Assembly: GCF_014648055.1 (NCBI RefSeq)
Contig: NZ_BMQJ01000001.1
Span: 838,741 to 902,740, forward strand
Reading direction: 5' to 3'
DNA length: 64,000 nt
DNA from: Streptosporangium pseudovulgare
GTDB taxonomy: Bacteria; Actinomycetota; Actinomycetes; Streptosporangiales; Streptosporangiaceae
The translations under genes were made by a program, and so were the position numbers. Under the pieces are notes generated by a model. It saw only the letters and a program-made list of their open reading frames with translations, was not told the origin of the DNA and made no database searches. This document shows positions 1-8,362 of this stretch, piece after piece; positions within the stretch are counted from its first letter, which is position 1; each line of letters begins with the position of its first letter.

Positions 1-804
1 GGGGGCCTCGCCGTCGCCGTCACGGCACTCGCCGGCTTCGCCGTCCGGGAACGCCGGGCCGCCCACCCGATGCTCGACCTCGCCCTTTTCGGACGTCCCG
101 GGTTCTCTGCCGCGACCGTGGTGATCGCGCTGCTGGCGCTCGCGCTGTCCGGCCTGACCTTCGTGCTGACGCAGTACCTCCAGCTCGTCCTCGGCTATTC
201 GGCGATGCGGGCCGGCCTCGCGCTCGTGCCGGCGGCGGTCCTCGCCGCGATCGGCAACGGCCTGGGCGGCGCCCTGGCCGGGCGCATCGGATCGAACCGC
301 ACGGCGGCGCTCGGCCTGTCCCTCACCGCCGGGGGGTTCGCGCTGATGGCATCCACGTCGCAGGGCAGCGGCTACCCTCACCTGCTCGCGGTCATGGTCC
401 CGCTGTGCCTCGGCCTCGGCGTCACCGGACCGGCCGCGTACGAGGCGCTGCTCGGGGCGGTGCCGCGCTCGCAGGCCGGGGTGGCCGCGGCGCTCAACGA
501 CGCGGTACAGGAGGTCGGCACCACCCTGGGGGTGGCGGTGCTGGGAAGCGTCGTCTCGGCGGTGTACGCGGCGAGCCTCCCCTCGGGCGCTCCGGCGGGG
601 GCCCGGGAGTCGCTGGCGGGCGCGTTGCGGCTCGGCCTCGGCGACACGGCGCGCGCGGCCTTCGTGCACGCGGTCGACGCCGGATCGTGGGCCGCCGCGG
701 GCATCCTCGTCGCGACGGCCGCGCTCGCCCTCGCCAGGCTCGGCCGGCACACCTCCTCGGGCGCCGTCCCCACCGCCCCCGAACCGGCCGCAGCCCACGG
801 CTGA
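1..804 (+). CDS. MFS drug exporter, DHA2 (14-TMS) type, 3' part
   Basis: The reading frame is open from base 1, so the N-terminal half lies outside the window. About 267 residues are visible. They begin just before the cytoplasmic segment RERRAAHPMLDLALF, a hallmark of the second half of DHA2/EmrB-QacA type proton-driven multidrug exporters. After it come hydrophobic helices, including one around LQLVLGYSAMRAGLALVPAA, and a glycine-rich inter-helix stretch (GNGLGGALAGRIG). The segment VPRSQAGVAAALNDAVQEVG is the usual late-helix motif of this family. The C-terminus is an Ala/Pro-rich cytoplasmic tail. The substrate cannot be read from this fragment. A regulator is expected upstream, outside the window; the TetR gene at 2654 belongs to another divergent unit. 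Confidence 0.88.
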   Translation, partial: GGLAVAVTALAGFAVRERRAAHPMLDLALFGRPGFSAATVVIALLALALSGLTFVLTQYLQLVLGYSAMRAGLALVPAAVLAAIGNGLGGALAGRIGSNRTAALGLSLTAGGFALMASTSQGSGYPHLLAVMVPLCLGLGVTGPAAYEALLGAVPRSQAGVAAALNDAVQEVGTTLGVAVLGSVVSAVYAASLPSGAPAGARESLAGALRLGLGDTARAAFVHAVDAGSWAAAGILVATAALALARLGRHTSSGAVPTAPEPAAAHG

Positions 805-873
805 ACCGCCTGGAGCAGCGGGGTCCCGGCCGCCCGCTGACCTCGTCGGCCGCGACGGCTCAGGCCCCGCCCG

Positions 874-2589
874 TCAGTCCCGGCGCCGCCGTCCGGCCCG
901 CGCCCGGATGGCGGCGGTGGCGGCGTTCAGCTCGTGCTCGTCCTTGATGGTGACGTTCCCCTCGTAGGTGACGCCGCTCGGCGGGTCGTCGTGGCCCAGC
1001 GGGTCGGCGTCCCAGAAGTTGCCCCGGTAGACGACGTTCTCCAGCGGCGGCCCCACGTGCAGCACGGCCGTGTTGTCGGCGCGGGCGACGACGTTGCCCT
1101 CGACCGTCACCCACGAGGCCCCGTAGTCGGTGTAGAGCCCGAAGTTGTACGGCGTGCGGGTGTCCTCGATGACGTTGCCCCGCACCAGCGCGCCGTTGCC
1201 GTGCGAGTCGCCCTGCGGCCCGGACAGGTAGATCCCGCCGCCGTCGGCCAGGACCTGCATGGTGCCGGCGGTGCGGTTGTTCAGGATCCGGGTGCCCTCG
1301 CCGGGTCCGGCCGTGATCCCGCAGTGCGGCACGTCGCCGATCTCGTTGTGCGCGACGACGCAGCCGGACGCCCCCATGATCGAGATCCCGGGCGATCCGC
1401 TGTATTCGAGCCCGATGCCGCGCACCAGGTTGTCCTCGATCACCGTGCCCCGGCTGCCGGACACCACGACGGCCCCGGCGGAGAGGGTGTCGAAGTCGCA
1501 GCCGCGCACGGTGAGCCCTTCGCCGCCGGACACGCCCAGCCCGGACGCCCCGAGCCGGGTGAACCGGCAGCCCTCGACCACCGCGTCCACGGTGTCCTCG
1601 AAGACGACACAGGCGGGAATCGTCACGGAAGCGGCGGGATACGTCACGGATGCCCCCTCCCCCAGGACCGCCACCTCGACACCGCCGCCCTCGTAGTAGC
1701 CGCTGCCGTGGTAGTGCACGAAGCCCTCGGGACGGCTCGGGCGCAGCCAGGTCGCGTCGGCGAACACCAGCCCCAGGAAGGCCGTCCCCCGCGCGCCGGC
1801 CACGCGCAGCAGGGTCTCCAGCACCGGGGCGACCACCCGGGTGCGCGCCGGGTCCTCACCGGGGCGAGGCAGGTAGCGCAGCACGTGGTCGCCGGGGCGG
1901 GAGCGGTCGAGCACGAAGGTGCCCGGCTCGCGCAGGAAGCTCGGGTCGTTCTCGATCCGGGTGGGCAGGCCGGGACCGGCGGAGGTGACGCCGTCCCACG
2001 TGGAGTTGTACAGCTCGGCGGCCCAGTCGAAGGCGGGCCGGGCCATGGTGATCGCCGTCAGGCCGCCGTCGCGGGAGACGTCCGCGACGCCCAGGCGGGC
2101 CTCCGTCCACGGGTAGACGCCCCGGTGGACGAACTCCACGTCGCGGGGGCTGCGCCAGCCGAGCGGCTCGGCGCTGTCGGTGACGTAGCCGGTCGCGGTC
2201 GCGGCCGGGGACGAGCCCGGCAGGCCCGGGATGCCGGCGCGGACGGCGCGGCGGCCGTCGACGTGGAGCTGGCGGGTCTCCAGGTCGCCGACCTCGGCCG
2301 CCCAGACGCCGTCGCGCTCGTGCCATCCGGTGATCGTCCGGCCTCCGCTCAGCACGGCTTCCTCCCGCGCGGGGGTGCCGTACCCGTACACCTGGTAGAC
2401 GACGCCCGAGTCGGCCTCGGTGAGTTCGAGGGGCCGGGCGAGTTCGTGGGTGCCGCCCCGGAGCAGGACGACGACGTCTCCGCCCGCCTCCCTGGCGGCC
2501 GACCGGGCCCGTTCCAGGGTGGCGAAGGGGCGTTCGAGGGAGCCGGGCCAGGAGTCGTCTCCGTCGGGGGCGACGTGAAGATGGAACAT
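874..2589 (-). CDS. right-handed parallel beta-helix protein (polysaccharide-active type)
   Basis: 571 residues. The N-terminal region has the pattern of beta-helix carbohydrate enzymes (GH141/PL-like): a start such as FHLHVAPDGDDSWPGS, then PFATLERARSAAREAG, then LSGGRTITGWHERDGVWAAE. The C-terminal half is a series of short beta-helix coils rich in Gly, Val and Asn (for example VVEGCRFTRLGASGLGVSGG, VIEDNLVRGIGLEYSG and VVAHNEIGDVPHCGI). No signal peptide is visible, so the protein is probably cytoplasmic and may act on imported oligosaccharides. The start is the ATG at 2589, preceded by AAAGGCGG; the same frame is open much further upstream but crosses the divergent TetR gene. It shares its upstream region with that TetR gene, which is probably its regulator. 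The substrate is unknown. Confidence 0.75.
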   Translation of the reverse strand: MFHLHVAPDGDDSWPGSLERPFATLERARSAAREAGGDVVVLLRGGTHELARPLELTEADSGVVYQVYGYGTPAREEAVLSGGRTITGWHERDGVWAAEVGDLETRQLHVDGRRAVRAGIPGLPGSSPAATATGYVTDSAEPLGWRSPRDVEFVHRGVYPWTEARLGVADVSRDGGLTAITMARPAFDWAAELYNSTWDGVTSAGPGLPTRIENDPSFLREPGTFVLDRSRPGDHVLRYLPRPGEDPARTRVVAPVLETLLRVAGARGTAFLGLVFADATWLRPSRPEGFVHYHGSGYYEGGGVEVAVLGEGASVTYPAASVTIPACVVFEDTVDAVVEGCRFTRLGASGLGVSGGEGLTVRGCDFDTLSAGAVVVSGSRGTVIEDNLVRGIGLEYSGSPGISIMGASGCVVAHNEIGDVPHCGITAGPGEGTRILNNRTAGTMQVLADGGGIYLSGPQGDSHGNGALVRGNVIEDTRTPYNFGLYTDYGASWVTVEGNVVARADNTAVLHVGPPLENVVYRGNFWDADPLGHDDPPSGVTYEGNVTIKDEHELNAATAAIRARAGRRRRD

Positions 2590-2602
2590 GCTTGACCGCC
2601 TT

Positions 2603-2648
2603 TGCTGTTTATGCCGTAAACAAGGTATTACACCATAAACAAAGGAGG
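2603..2648 (+). promoter_or_regulatory. promoter with inverted-repeat operator between beta-helix and TetR genes
   Basis: Towards the TetR gene there is a -35 TTGCTG (2603-2608), a 17-nt spacer and a -10 TATTAC (2626-2631). A Shine-Dalgarno AAAGGAGG follows at 2641-2648. The spacer holds a perfect inverted repeat TGTTTA-TGCCG-TAAACA (2606-2622), and an extra TAAACA half site lies at 2636-2641. An operator lying over its own promoter fits an autoregulated TetR repressor that also controls the divergent gene. A promoter on the minus strand must also lie here but is not clear. Confidence 0.65.
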
Positions 2649-2653
2649 TGCCA

Positions 2654-3541
2654 ATGGCGCAGGGCAGAGCCGGGGATCCCGACCACGGGGTGGAGCTGCT
2701 GTGGCGGGAGGCGGAACGCGAGCCGCGACCGGGCCTCAGCCTGCGCCGGATCGTGCGCGCCGCCATCGAGCTGGCCGACGCCGAGGGCCTGGAGGGGCTG
2801 TCGATGCGCAAGGTCGCCGACCGGCTCGGCTTCACGACCATGTCGCTGTACCGGCACGTTCCCGGGCGCGACCAGCTCGTGGACCTGATGCGGGACGAAG
2901 TCCTGGGCGAGGTGCTCGCCGGGGCGCCGGAGGAGGGACCGGGCGCCGGGGGGAGCTGGCGGGAGCGGCTCGCGGAGGTGGCCCGGCAGGGGTGGGAGCT
3001 CCGCGGGCGGCACCCCTGGCTGGCCGAGGTGCGCGGCTCCCGCCACCTGCCGGGCCCCAACGCCGTGGCCCACTACGACTACATGCTCGGCACGCTGACC
3101 GGCACCGCGCTGCGGCCGTCCGAGGTGATCGCGGTGATCGACCTGCTCGGCCGGTTCGTGGACGCCGAGGCCCTGCTCCTGGCCGAGACGCGGCGCGAGG
3201 AGCGGCGCAGCGGCGTGTCCGAGCAGGACTGGTGGGGCGCTCGCGACTCCCTGTACGAACGGCTCGGCCGCTACCCCACGCTCACCCGCCTGTGGGAGAC
3301 GGGCGGCTGGGACCGTCCGGAGGACTCCTTCGCGTTCGGCCTGCGCCGTCTCCTGGACGGTGTCGAGGTGCTCGTCCGCGAACGCGAGAACGAACGTGAC
3401 GAAACTCGTGACGAAACTCGCCCGGAAAGCTGCCCCGAATGCGGCACCCTGCTGGACGCCGCCCCCTCGGGCCGCCCCCGCGTGTACTGCTCGCGGGCCT
3501 GCCGGCAGCGCGCCTACCGCAGGCGCAGGGCCGACGCCTAG
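2654..3541 (+). CDS. TetR/AcrR regulator with C-terminal Cys-rich zinc-binding tail
   Basis: 295 residues. The N-terminal helix-turn-helix spans about residues 15-65 (LRRIVRAAIELADAEG, MRKVADRLGFTTMSLYRHV). A TetR_C-like helical domain follows. The last ~35 residues are unusual for TetR proteins: CPECG near residue 260, then GRPRVYCSRACRQRAYRRR. This is a four-cysteine (CxxC...CxxxC) motif with a basic tail, resembling the small zinc motif seen on various actinobacterial DNA-binding proteins. The ATG at 2654 was chosen because AAAGGAGG ends 5 nt before it; the in-frame GTG at 2648 overlaps that sequence. The gene is divergent from the beta-helix gene and probably represses both. The ligand is unknown. 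Confidence 0.85.
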   Translation: MAQGRAGDPDHGVELLWREAEREPRPGLSLRRIVRAAIELADAEGLEGLSMRKVADRLGFTTMSLYRHVPGRDQLVDLMRDEVLGEVLAGAPEEGPGAGGSWRERLAEVARQGWELRGRHPWLAEVRGSRHLPGPNAVAHYDYMLGTLTGTALRPSEVIAVIDLLGRFVDAEALLLAETRREERRSGVSEQDWWGARDSLYERLGRYPTLTRLWETGGWDRPEDSFAFGLRRLLDGVEVLVRERENERDETRDETRPESCPECGTLLDAAPSGRPRVYCSRACRQRAYRRRRADA

Positions 3542-3685
3542 GAACGGCCCGGACGAGCAGGCCCCGCATCCGTACGACCCGGGCGCCACGGCGGGCGCCG
3601 CACCCGATCCGAGCGGGCATGGAATGTCGGGTCCGGTCTGGTTCGCCGCGCCTAGCGTGATGACTCGAAAGAGAAGGAGACGGGG

Positions 3686-4555
3686 ATGCTGGACCGGCTG
3701 AACCAGGCCATGCGACACATCGAGGAGCACCTCGACGAGCGGATCGACGTCGCCGAGCTGGCGCGGATCGCCGTCACGTCGGAGTACCACTTCCGGAGGA
3801 TGTTCTCCGCGCTGGCCGGCATGCCGCTGTCGGAGTACGTCCGCCGCCGGCGGCTCAGCGTCGCCGGGGCCCTGGTGATCGCCGGGGAGGAGACGCTGCT
3901 CGACGTGGCGGTGCGGTACGGCTACGGCTCGGGCGAGGCGTTCGCCCGCGCGTTCCGCGCCGTGCACGGCATCGGCCCCGGCGAGGCCAGGCGGACCGGC
4001 GCGGCCCTGCGCTTCCAGCCCCCCATGTCCTTCCGCCTCGTCATCGAAGGGAGCATGAGCATGCGGTACCGGATCGTGGAGAAGGACGGGTTCCGCGTGG
4101 TCGGCAGGAAGGCGCGGATCCCCCTCGTCCACCTGGGGGTGAACCAGCCGATGGCCGACCACGTCCGGAGCGTCGACCAGGAGACGCTGGGGCGGATGGC
4201 GGCGCTCTCCGACCAGGAGCCGCGGGGGATCGTCTCGGTGTGCGACGACATCGACCCCGGCCGCGCGGAGGGCAGCGAGCTGGACTACTACCACGGCGTG
4301 GTGACCGGCGCCGAGGCGCCCGGGGACCTGGACGCCCTCGTCGTCCCGGCGGGGACGTGGGTGGTCTTCGAGAGCTCGGGACCGGTCCCGGAGGCGCTGC
4401 AGCGCATCTGGGCGGACGCCTACTCGCAGTGGTTCCCGTCCAACCCGTACCGCACCAGGCCGGGGCCGGAGATCATGCTGCTCACCCGGATGTCGCAGGA
4501 CGGCAAGGAGGCCGCCGCCGAGCTGTGGCTGCCCGTGGAGCGGACCGAGGGCTGA
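3686..4555 (+). CDS. AraC-family regulator with GyrI-like effector-binding domain
   Basis: 289 residues. Residues 1-105 form the two helix-turn-helix units of AraC/XylS proteins (IDVAELARIAVTSEYHFRRM, then LLDVAVRYGYGSGEAFARAF). In this subgroup (Rob/SoxS-like with a SOUL/GyrI-type C-terminus) the DNA-binding part is N-terminal. Residues ~130-289 carry the AraC effector-binding/GyrI-like fold, starting at MRYRIVEKDGFRVVGRKA and including the typical DLDALVVPAGTWVVFESSG. Such domains bind hydrophobic or cationic drugs in characterised relatives. The start is supported by AGAAGGAGAC just upstream. The gene stands alone, 145 nt after the TetR gene; a TAGCGT hexamer at 3653-3658 could be its -10 element. 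Confidence 0.87.
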   Translation: MLDRLNQAMRHIEEHLDERIDVAELARIAVTSEYHFRRMFSALAGMPLSEYVRRRRLSVAGALVIAGEETLLDVAVRYGYGSGEAFARAFRAVHGIGPGEARRTGAALRFQPPMSFRLVIEGSMSMRYRIVEKDGFRVVGRKARIPLVHLGVNQPMADHVRSVDQETLGRMAALSDQEPRGIVSVCDDIDPGRAEGSELDYYHGVVTGAEAPGDLDALVVPAGTWVVFESSGPVPEALQRIWADAYSQWFPSNPYRTRPGPEIMLLTRMSQDGKEAAAELWLPVERTEG

Positions 4556-4674
4556 TCGGCCCGCGGAACCCACCCGCCCGCGGGAGACGCGCGTCCGGGG
4601 TGGGCCGTCCGGCGGTCCCGTGCGGACCCGCCCGCGGGGAAACCGTTGGTCACCGGTCCGGGGCGGGGAGGATC

Positions 4675-5496
4675 ATGGCTGTCATGAGCCTCCCCGTCAT
4701 CTCCGAGATCCCGACCGGGCCGGTGCCCGTCCCCGCCGTCGTCGCGGCGCTCGCCGGCGACGACACCGTCACCCCGGTGTGGCGCAACGAGCTCGGCGGC
4801 CTGACGTTCCGCCTCCAGGGCGCCTCCGGCGGCGACCGTTACGTCAAGTGGGTCGCCGCGGGCACCCCGGAGATCGACCTCGCCGGTGAGGCGGAGCGCC
4901 TGGCCTGGGCGCGGCGGTGGGTGACCGTCCCGCGGGTCGTCGAGCACGGCGCGGACGCCGACGGCGCGTGGCTGGTCACGGCGGCGATCCCCGGCCGGTC
5001 GGCGGTGGACCCCCGGTGGACCGCCGACCCGGCGACCGCGGCCGCCGCGATCGGCCGGGGACTGCGCCTGCTGCACGACGCCCTGCCCGTGGAGGAGTGC
5101 CCGTTCGACTGGAGCGTCGAGCGGCGGCTCGTCCGCGCGGACGAGCGCATCGCCGCCGGTGAGGGACCGGCCGACGACCTCGCCGCGCACGGGTGCGCCG
5201 ACCTCGCCGAGGCCCGGGCGCGCATCGGCGCTCCGCCCCCGATCGACCGCCCGGTCGTCTGCCACGGTGACGCGTGCGCCCCCAACACCCTGCTGCGCGA
5301 CGACGGCGCGTTCGCCGCGCACGTCGACCTCGGCTCGCTCGGCGTGGCCGACCGGTGGGCCGACCTCGCGGTCGCGGCGTGGAGCACGGAGTGGGACTAC
5401 GGCCCGGGATACGACGGCGTTCTCTACGACGCGTACGGGATCGCCCCGGACCCCGAGCGCATCGCCTACTACCGCCTGCTGTGGGACATGGCCTGA
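4675..5496 (+). CDS. aminoglycoside 3'-phosphotransferase-like kinase (APH family)
   Basis: 273 residues, the usual size of APH(3') enzymes, which transfer the ATP gamma-phosphate to an antibiotic hydroxyl. Visible motifs are the catalytic Brenner loop HGDACAPNTLL, with base Asp and Mg-binding Asn, then HVDLGSLGVADRWADLAVA, with the second metal-binding Asp and the DRxxDLA signature. The N-lobe has the lysine in RYVKWVA. The C-terminus (RIAYYRLLWDMA) matches the end of APH(3') proteins. GGGGAGG ends only 3 nt before ATG 4675 and 12 nt before ATG 4684, so either may be used. A strong hairpin follows. Resistance is a reasonable inference from the family, but a chromosomal copy may be weak or have another substrate. 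Confidence 0.83.
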   Translation: MAVMSLPVISEIPTGPVPVPAVVAALAGDDTVTPVWRNELGGLTFRLQGASGGDRYVKWVAAGTPEIDLAGEAERLAWARRWVTVPRVVEHGADADGAWLVTAAIPGRSAVDPRWTADPATAAAAIGRGLRLLHDALPVEECPFDWSVERRLVRADERIAAGEGPADDLAAHGCADLAEARARIGAPPPIDRPVVCHGDACAPNTLLRDDGAFAAHVDLGSLGVADRWADLAVAAWSTEWDYGPGYDGVLYDAYGIAPDPERIAYYRLLWDMA

Positions 5497-5506
5497 CCGG
5501 CCGCGT

Positions 5507-5538
5507 CCGCCCGGCCTCCGTGACGGACGGCCGGGCGG
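5507..5538 (+). terminator. hairpin terminator after APH gene
   Basis: A 10-bp stem, CCGCCCGGCC (5507-5516) pairing with GGCCGGGCGG (5529-5538). The pairing extends inward by TCCG/CGGA around a TGA loop with one bulged base. It starts 10 nt after the APH stop codon. There is no U-tract, as is usual in high-GC actinomycetes. Confidence 0.7.
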
Positions 5539-5638
5539 TGCGGGTCTCCCGTTCGGTGATTCGTTCTGCCCGGTTCTGGCGTTATCTCCGCCTTGACGCT
5601 TCTTTCGAGAAGGGTGCCCTTTACGAAGTAAGTCAGAT

Positions 5639-7228
5639 TTAGCCGTCAGAGCCCGCGCACCCGGCGAGCAGCTCGGCGGCGGCCTGACCGCAGACGCGGG
5701 CGGCGCCGTACGTCGCCAGGTGGACCGCGCCGAGATCGCAGCGGTCGGGCAGTCCCATCTCGACCACGACGGCGTCCGGACGGGCGGCCAGCAGGTGTTC
5801 GAGGACGGCGGTCTGCCAGGCGTGGCGGTGGGCGTCGCGGACGACGGCGACCAGGGGGCGGCCGGCCGCCGTGGCCAGGGCGGCCTCGGTCGCTCCCCCG
5901 GTGGCCTCCGGGGCGGTCAGGCGGGTCACCGTGGTGCCGGGCAGCAGCTTGCCGAGCGGCTCGCCGACGCCCCAGGGGGTGTGCGGGTCGATGGCGAGGT
6001 TCATCTCGGGGGCGAGTTCGAGCACGTGGGGCGGGGCGGGCAGCGGGATGACGGCGGCCGAGGAACGCCGGGTGACCCGCAGCGCACGCCGGGCGGCGGC
6101 CAGGCCGACGGGAACGCCCCCGGGGCGCACGGACGCCTCCGGGGCCGGGGAACCGACCGGCACGACGGTACGGCCGGCGGCGGGCCCCCCGGGGGACGCG
6201 GAGGCGGCGGACCGGCGGGCGGGTCCCGCGGAGCCGGCCCAGAGGGCCAGCTCGCAGACCCGCTCGGCCGCGTCGGCCAGCCGTTCCTCGGGGAGCCTGC
6301 CCTCGATCACGGCGTCGGCGATGGCGTCGCGCACCTCGACGGCGGTCCGCTCGTCGGCGTGCTCGCCGCCCACGCAGATCGCGTCGGCCCCGGCGGCGAT
6401 GGCCAGCGCGGACGCGCCGCCGATGCCGTGGGGCCCGGAGACCGCCTCCATCTCGATGCCGTCGGTGACGATGACGCCCTCGAAGCCCAGCTCGTCGCGG
6501 AGCAGGTCGCGCAGCAACGGGCCGCTGAGCGTGGCGGGCATGACGGGGTCGAGCGCCGGGACCAGCAGGTGACCGGTCATGACCGCCCGCACCCCCTCGG
6601 CCACGGCCGCGCGGAAGGGCGGCAGCACCACCTCGCGCAGCTCGTCGGCGTCGGCGCCGATGAGCGGCAGGCCGTGGTGGGAGTCGACGGAGGTGTCGCC
6701 ATGCCCGGGGAAGTGCTTGGCGCAGGCGGCGACCCCGGCCGACTGCAGGCCGCGGATCCAGGCGGCGGTGTGCCGGGCGACCAGGGCCGGGCCGGCGCCG
6801 AAGGAACGCAGCCCGATGACCGGGTTGCGCGGGTTGGAGTTCACGTCCGCCGAAGGGGCGAAGTCGAGGTTGATCCCGGCCAGGGCGAGATCGCGCCCGA
6901 GGTCGCGGGCGATCTCCTCGGTGAGGCCGGGATCGTCCACCACGCCCAGGGCGAAGTTCCCCGGCCTGCTGCTGCCGGTGGCGGCCTCCAGACGGGTGAC
7001 CTCCCCCGCCTCCTCGTCGATCCCGACGAGGACCTGCGGGTTCTCCGCGCGCAGCGCCGCGGTGAGGTCCGCGACCTGGCTCGGGGAGGCGATGTTGCGG
7101 GAGAAGAGCACCACTCCGGTCAGGCCGTCGGACAGCCGCCGCCGGAGCCAGTCGGGCGGGGTCCTCCCCTCGAACCCGGGGAGAACGACGGTGTCCGCCA
7201 GGCGAAGCAGCTCTCGGCCGCGCTTCAT
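5639..7228 (-). CDS. GH3 beta-N-acetylhexosaminidase (NagZ-like)
   Basis: 529 residues. Residues 1-~330 form the GH3 TIM barrel. GIDEEAGEVTRLE, KHFPGHGDTSVDSHHGLP (the loop carrying the NagZ His-Asp dyad) and VTDGIEMEAV (nucleophile Asp) are all present. NagZ-type enzymes remove terminal N-acetylglucosamine from muropeptides or chitin oligomers. No signal peptide is seen, so it is probably cytoplasmic. The extra C-terminal ~190 residues include an Ala/Gly/Pro-rich linker and a second domain (ending CGQAAAELLAGC) that single-domain NagZ lacks, as in other actinomycete homologues. GAGGAGG precedes the ATG. The upstream gap holds two candidate sugar-regulator operators. The product GlcNAc would feed the same pathway as the NgcEFG operon at 13-18 kb. 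Confidence 0.87.
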   Translation of the reverse strand: MKRGRELLRLADTVVLPGFEGRTPPDWLRRRLSDGLTGVVLFSRNIASPSQVADLTAALRAENPQVLVGIDEEAGEVTRLEAATGSSRPGNFALGVVDDPGLTEEIARDLGRDLALAGINLDFAPSADVNSNPRNPVIGLRSFGAGPALVARHTAAWIRGLQSAGVAACAKHFPGHGDTSVDSHHGLPLIGADADELREVVLPPFRAAVAEGVRAVMTGHLLVPALDPVMPATLSGPLLRDLLRDELGFEGVIVTDGIEMEAVSGPHGIGGASALAIAAGADAICVGGEHADERTAVEVRDAIADAVIEGRLPEERLADAAERVCELALWAGSAGPARRSAASASPGGPAAGRTVVPVGSPAPEASVRPGGVPVGLAAARRALRVTRRSSAAVIPLPAPPHVLELAPEMNLAIDPHTPWGVGEPLGKLLPGTTVTRLTAPEATGGATEAALATAAGRPLVAVVRDAHRHAWQTAVLEHLLAARPDAVVVEMGLPDRCDLGAVHLATYGAARVCGQAAAELLAGCAGSDG

Positions 7229-7304
7229 GCATCCTCCTCGCCCGGCGACGGCGTCTCCTGCCGTGGGCGCGCGGGCAGCACGTTGTCCCAGGGGCCTTCC
7301 CGGC

Positions 7305-7316
7305 GAGAGCGCTCTC
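7305..7316 (-). promoter_or_regulatory. LacI-type palindromic operator candidate
   Basis: GAGAGCGCTCTC is a perfect 12-bp palindrome centred on CG, 77 nt upstream of the GH3 gene start. The CG-centred form resembles operators of actinomycete LacI-family sugar repressors. The 7229-7591 gap otherwise holds the ROK-like site at 7339-7353 and the inverted repeat at 7492-7505. Confidence 0.5.
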
Positions 7317-7338
7317 CCGGGACTCCCCGCAAATCTAA

Positions 7339-7353
7339 TAGGAAAGTTTACTA
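7339..7353 (-). promoter_or_regulatory. ROK-type operator candidate upstream of GH3 gene
   Basis: TAGGAAA-G-TTTACTA is an inverted repeat with one mismatch in an AT-rich island within very GC-rich DNA. ROK-family sugar repressors are often associated with GGAAA/TTTCC-type half sites. It lies 110 nt upstream of the GH3 gene and may overlap its promoter. The assignment is by resemblance only. Confidence 0.4.
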
Positions 7354-7491
7354 ATTACCAGTGGGCTGACCGTGGGCCTTCACCCCGGTCACCGGTCCCG
7401 TTCCCCCGCAGCCGTCCCACCCCCGCGCGCCCCGCCCGCCCTCCGGAGCACACGCCGACACGTCGGGACGGAGCCCGGCGCCGGGCCGGCA

Positions 7492-7505
7492 TTGACTAAA
7501 GTCAA
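7492..7505 (+). promoter_or_regulatory. TTGACT-AA-AGTCAA inverted repeat, possible -35/operator of PAP2 gene
   Basis: A perfect 6-bp inverted repeat with a 2-nt centre whose left arm is a near-consensus -35 hexamer. It lies 87 nt before the PAP2 start. No good -10 sits 16-18 nt downstream. TACGGT at 7553-7558 is the only other -10-like hexamer, so this could be an operator rather than a promoter element. Confidence 0.35.
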
Positions 7506-7591
7506 CGGCGGCCGGCGACGTTCGGCGACGGCCGGCCGCACCTCCCGTTCCCTACGGTCATCAGCACCATCTGGAACGACACGGAGGAAGC

Positions 7592-8221
7592 GTGCCCAAC
7601 GAGATCGAAGACGTCCCCGACGTGAGCGCCGAGTGGTACCGGCAGATCACCGCGTTCGCCCGGACCACCCCGCACTGGTTCCAGGAGCTGGCCGAGGTCG
7701 GCACCGAGGCCGTACTGCTGGTCTTCGCCGTCCTGTATCTCGCCGCCTGGTGGCGGGCCAGACGGCGCAGCGACCGGGCCATGGCGCTGGCGCTCCTCGC
7801 CCCCGCCGCGATGGTGGCGTCCTACCTGGTCAGCGAGATCGTCAAGGACGTGCTGCGGATCGACCGCCCCTGCCGCCTGGTCCACGGCGTGGTCACCCTC
7901 ACCCCGTGCCCGGAGTTCGGGGACTGGTCGCTGCCGAGCAACCACGCGACGCTCGCCGGGGCCACCGCCGTGGCACTGGCCGTCGCCTGGCGCCGCACGC
8001 TGCTCTACGTGCCGGTGCTGGCGGCGCTGGGGGCCTTCTCCCGGGTGTTCGTCGGCGTCCACTTCCCGCACGACGTCCTGGCCGGCCTGCTGCTCGGCGC
8101 GGTGGTGGCGCCACTGGTCATGTGGGCCCTGGCCGTCCCGGTGACGCGGCTGGTCGGCCGGTGGCGCGCGCACGCCACCCTCCGGACGCTGGTGCTGGAC
8201 ACCAGGACGGCCCGCCGCTAG
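7592..8221 (+). CDS. PAP2-family membrane phosphatase (undecaprenyl-diphosphatase-like)
   Basis: 209 residues. The three-part phosphatase signature is complete: KDVLRIDRPCR near residue 90, SLPSNHA near residue 113, and SRVFVGVHFPHD near residue 150. The catalytic His residues and Asp are therefore present. About five hydrophobic helices surround them, so the active site should face the outside of the membrane. Members remove phosphate from lipid pyrophosphates such as undecaprenyl diphosphate, or from phosphatidic acid. The GTG start at 7592 has GGAGGAAG just before it. The gene stands alone and is followed by a strong hairpin. Confidence 0.85.
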   Translation: MPNEIEDVPDVSAEWYRQITAFARTTPHWFQELAEVGTEAVLLVFAVLYLAAWWRARRRSDRAMALALLAPAAMVASYLVSEIVKDVLRIDRPCRLVHGVVTLTPCPEFGDWSLPSNHATLAGATAVALAVAWRRTLLYVPVLAALGAFSRVFVGVHFPHDVLAGLLLGAVVAPLVMWALAVPVTRLVGRWRAHATLRTLVLDTRTARR

Positions 8222-8265
8222 GACCCGTTCCGTGGACCCCCGCCACGGCTCCACGGAACAGGTCC
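8221..8265 (+). terminator. terminator after PAP2 gene
   Basis: GTTCCGTGGA (8227-8236) pairs perfectly with TCCACGGAAC (8250-8259). Outer arms GGACC/GGTCC (8221-8225 and 8261-8265) extend it. It begins at the stop codon. Confidence 0.75.
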
Positions 8266-8362
8266 CGGAGCCCATGACCTCGTCCGCGCCGGGGGAACAC
8301 CCGATCCGCCGGGAAACCACGCCGCCCCCCCTTGTGCGGCGGGCACCGACAAGCGATCATGA

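Noticed and set aside
934..2595. Plus-strand open frame opposite the beta-helix gene
   Set aside because: The minus strand shows clear beta-helix protein patterns and a ribosome site; the plus frame is low-complexity Gly/Val/Arg/Asp.
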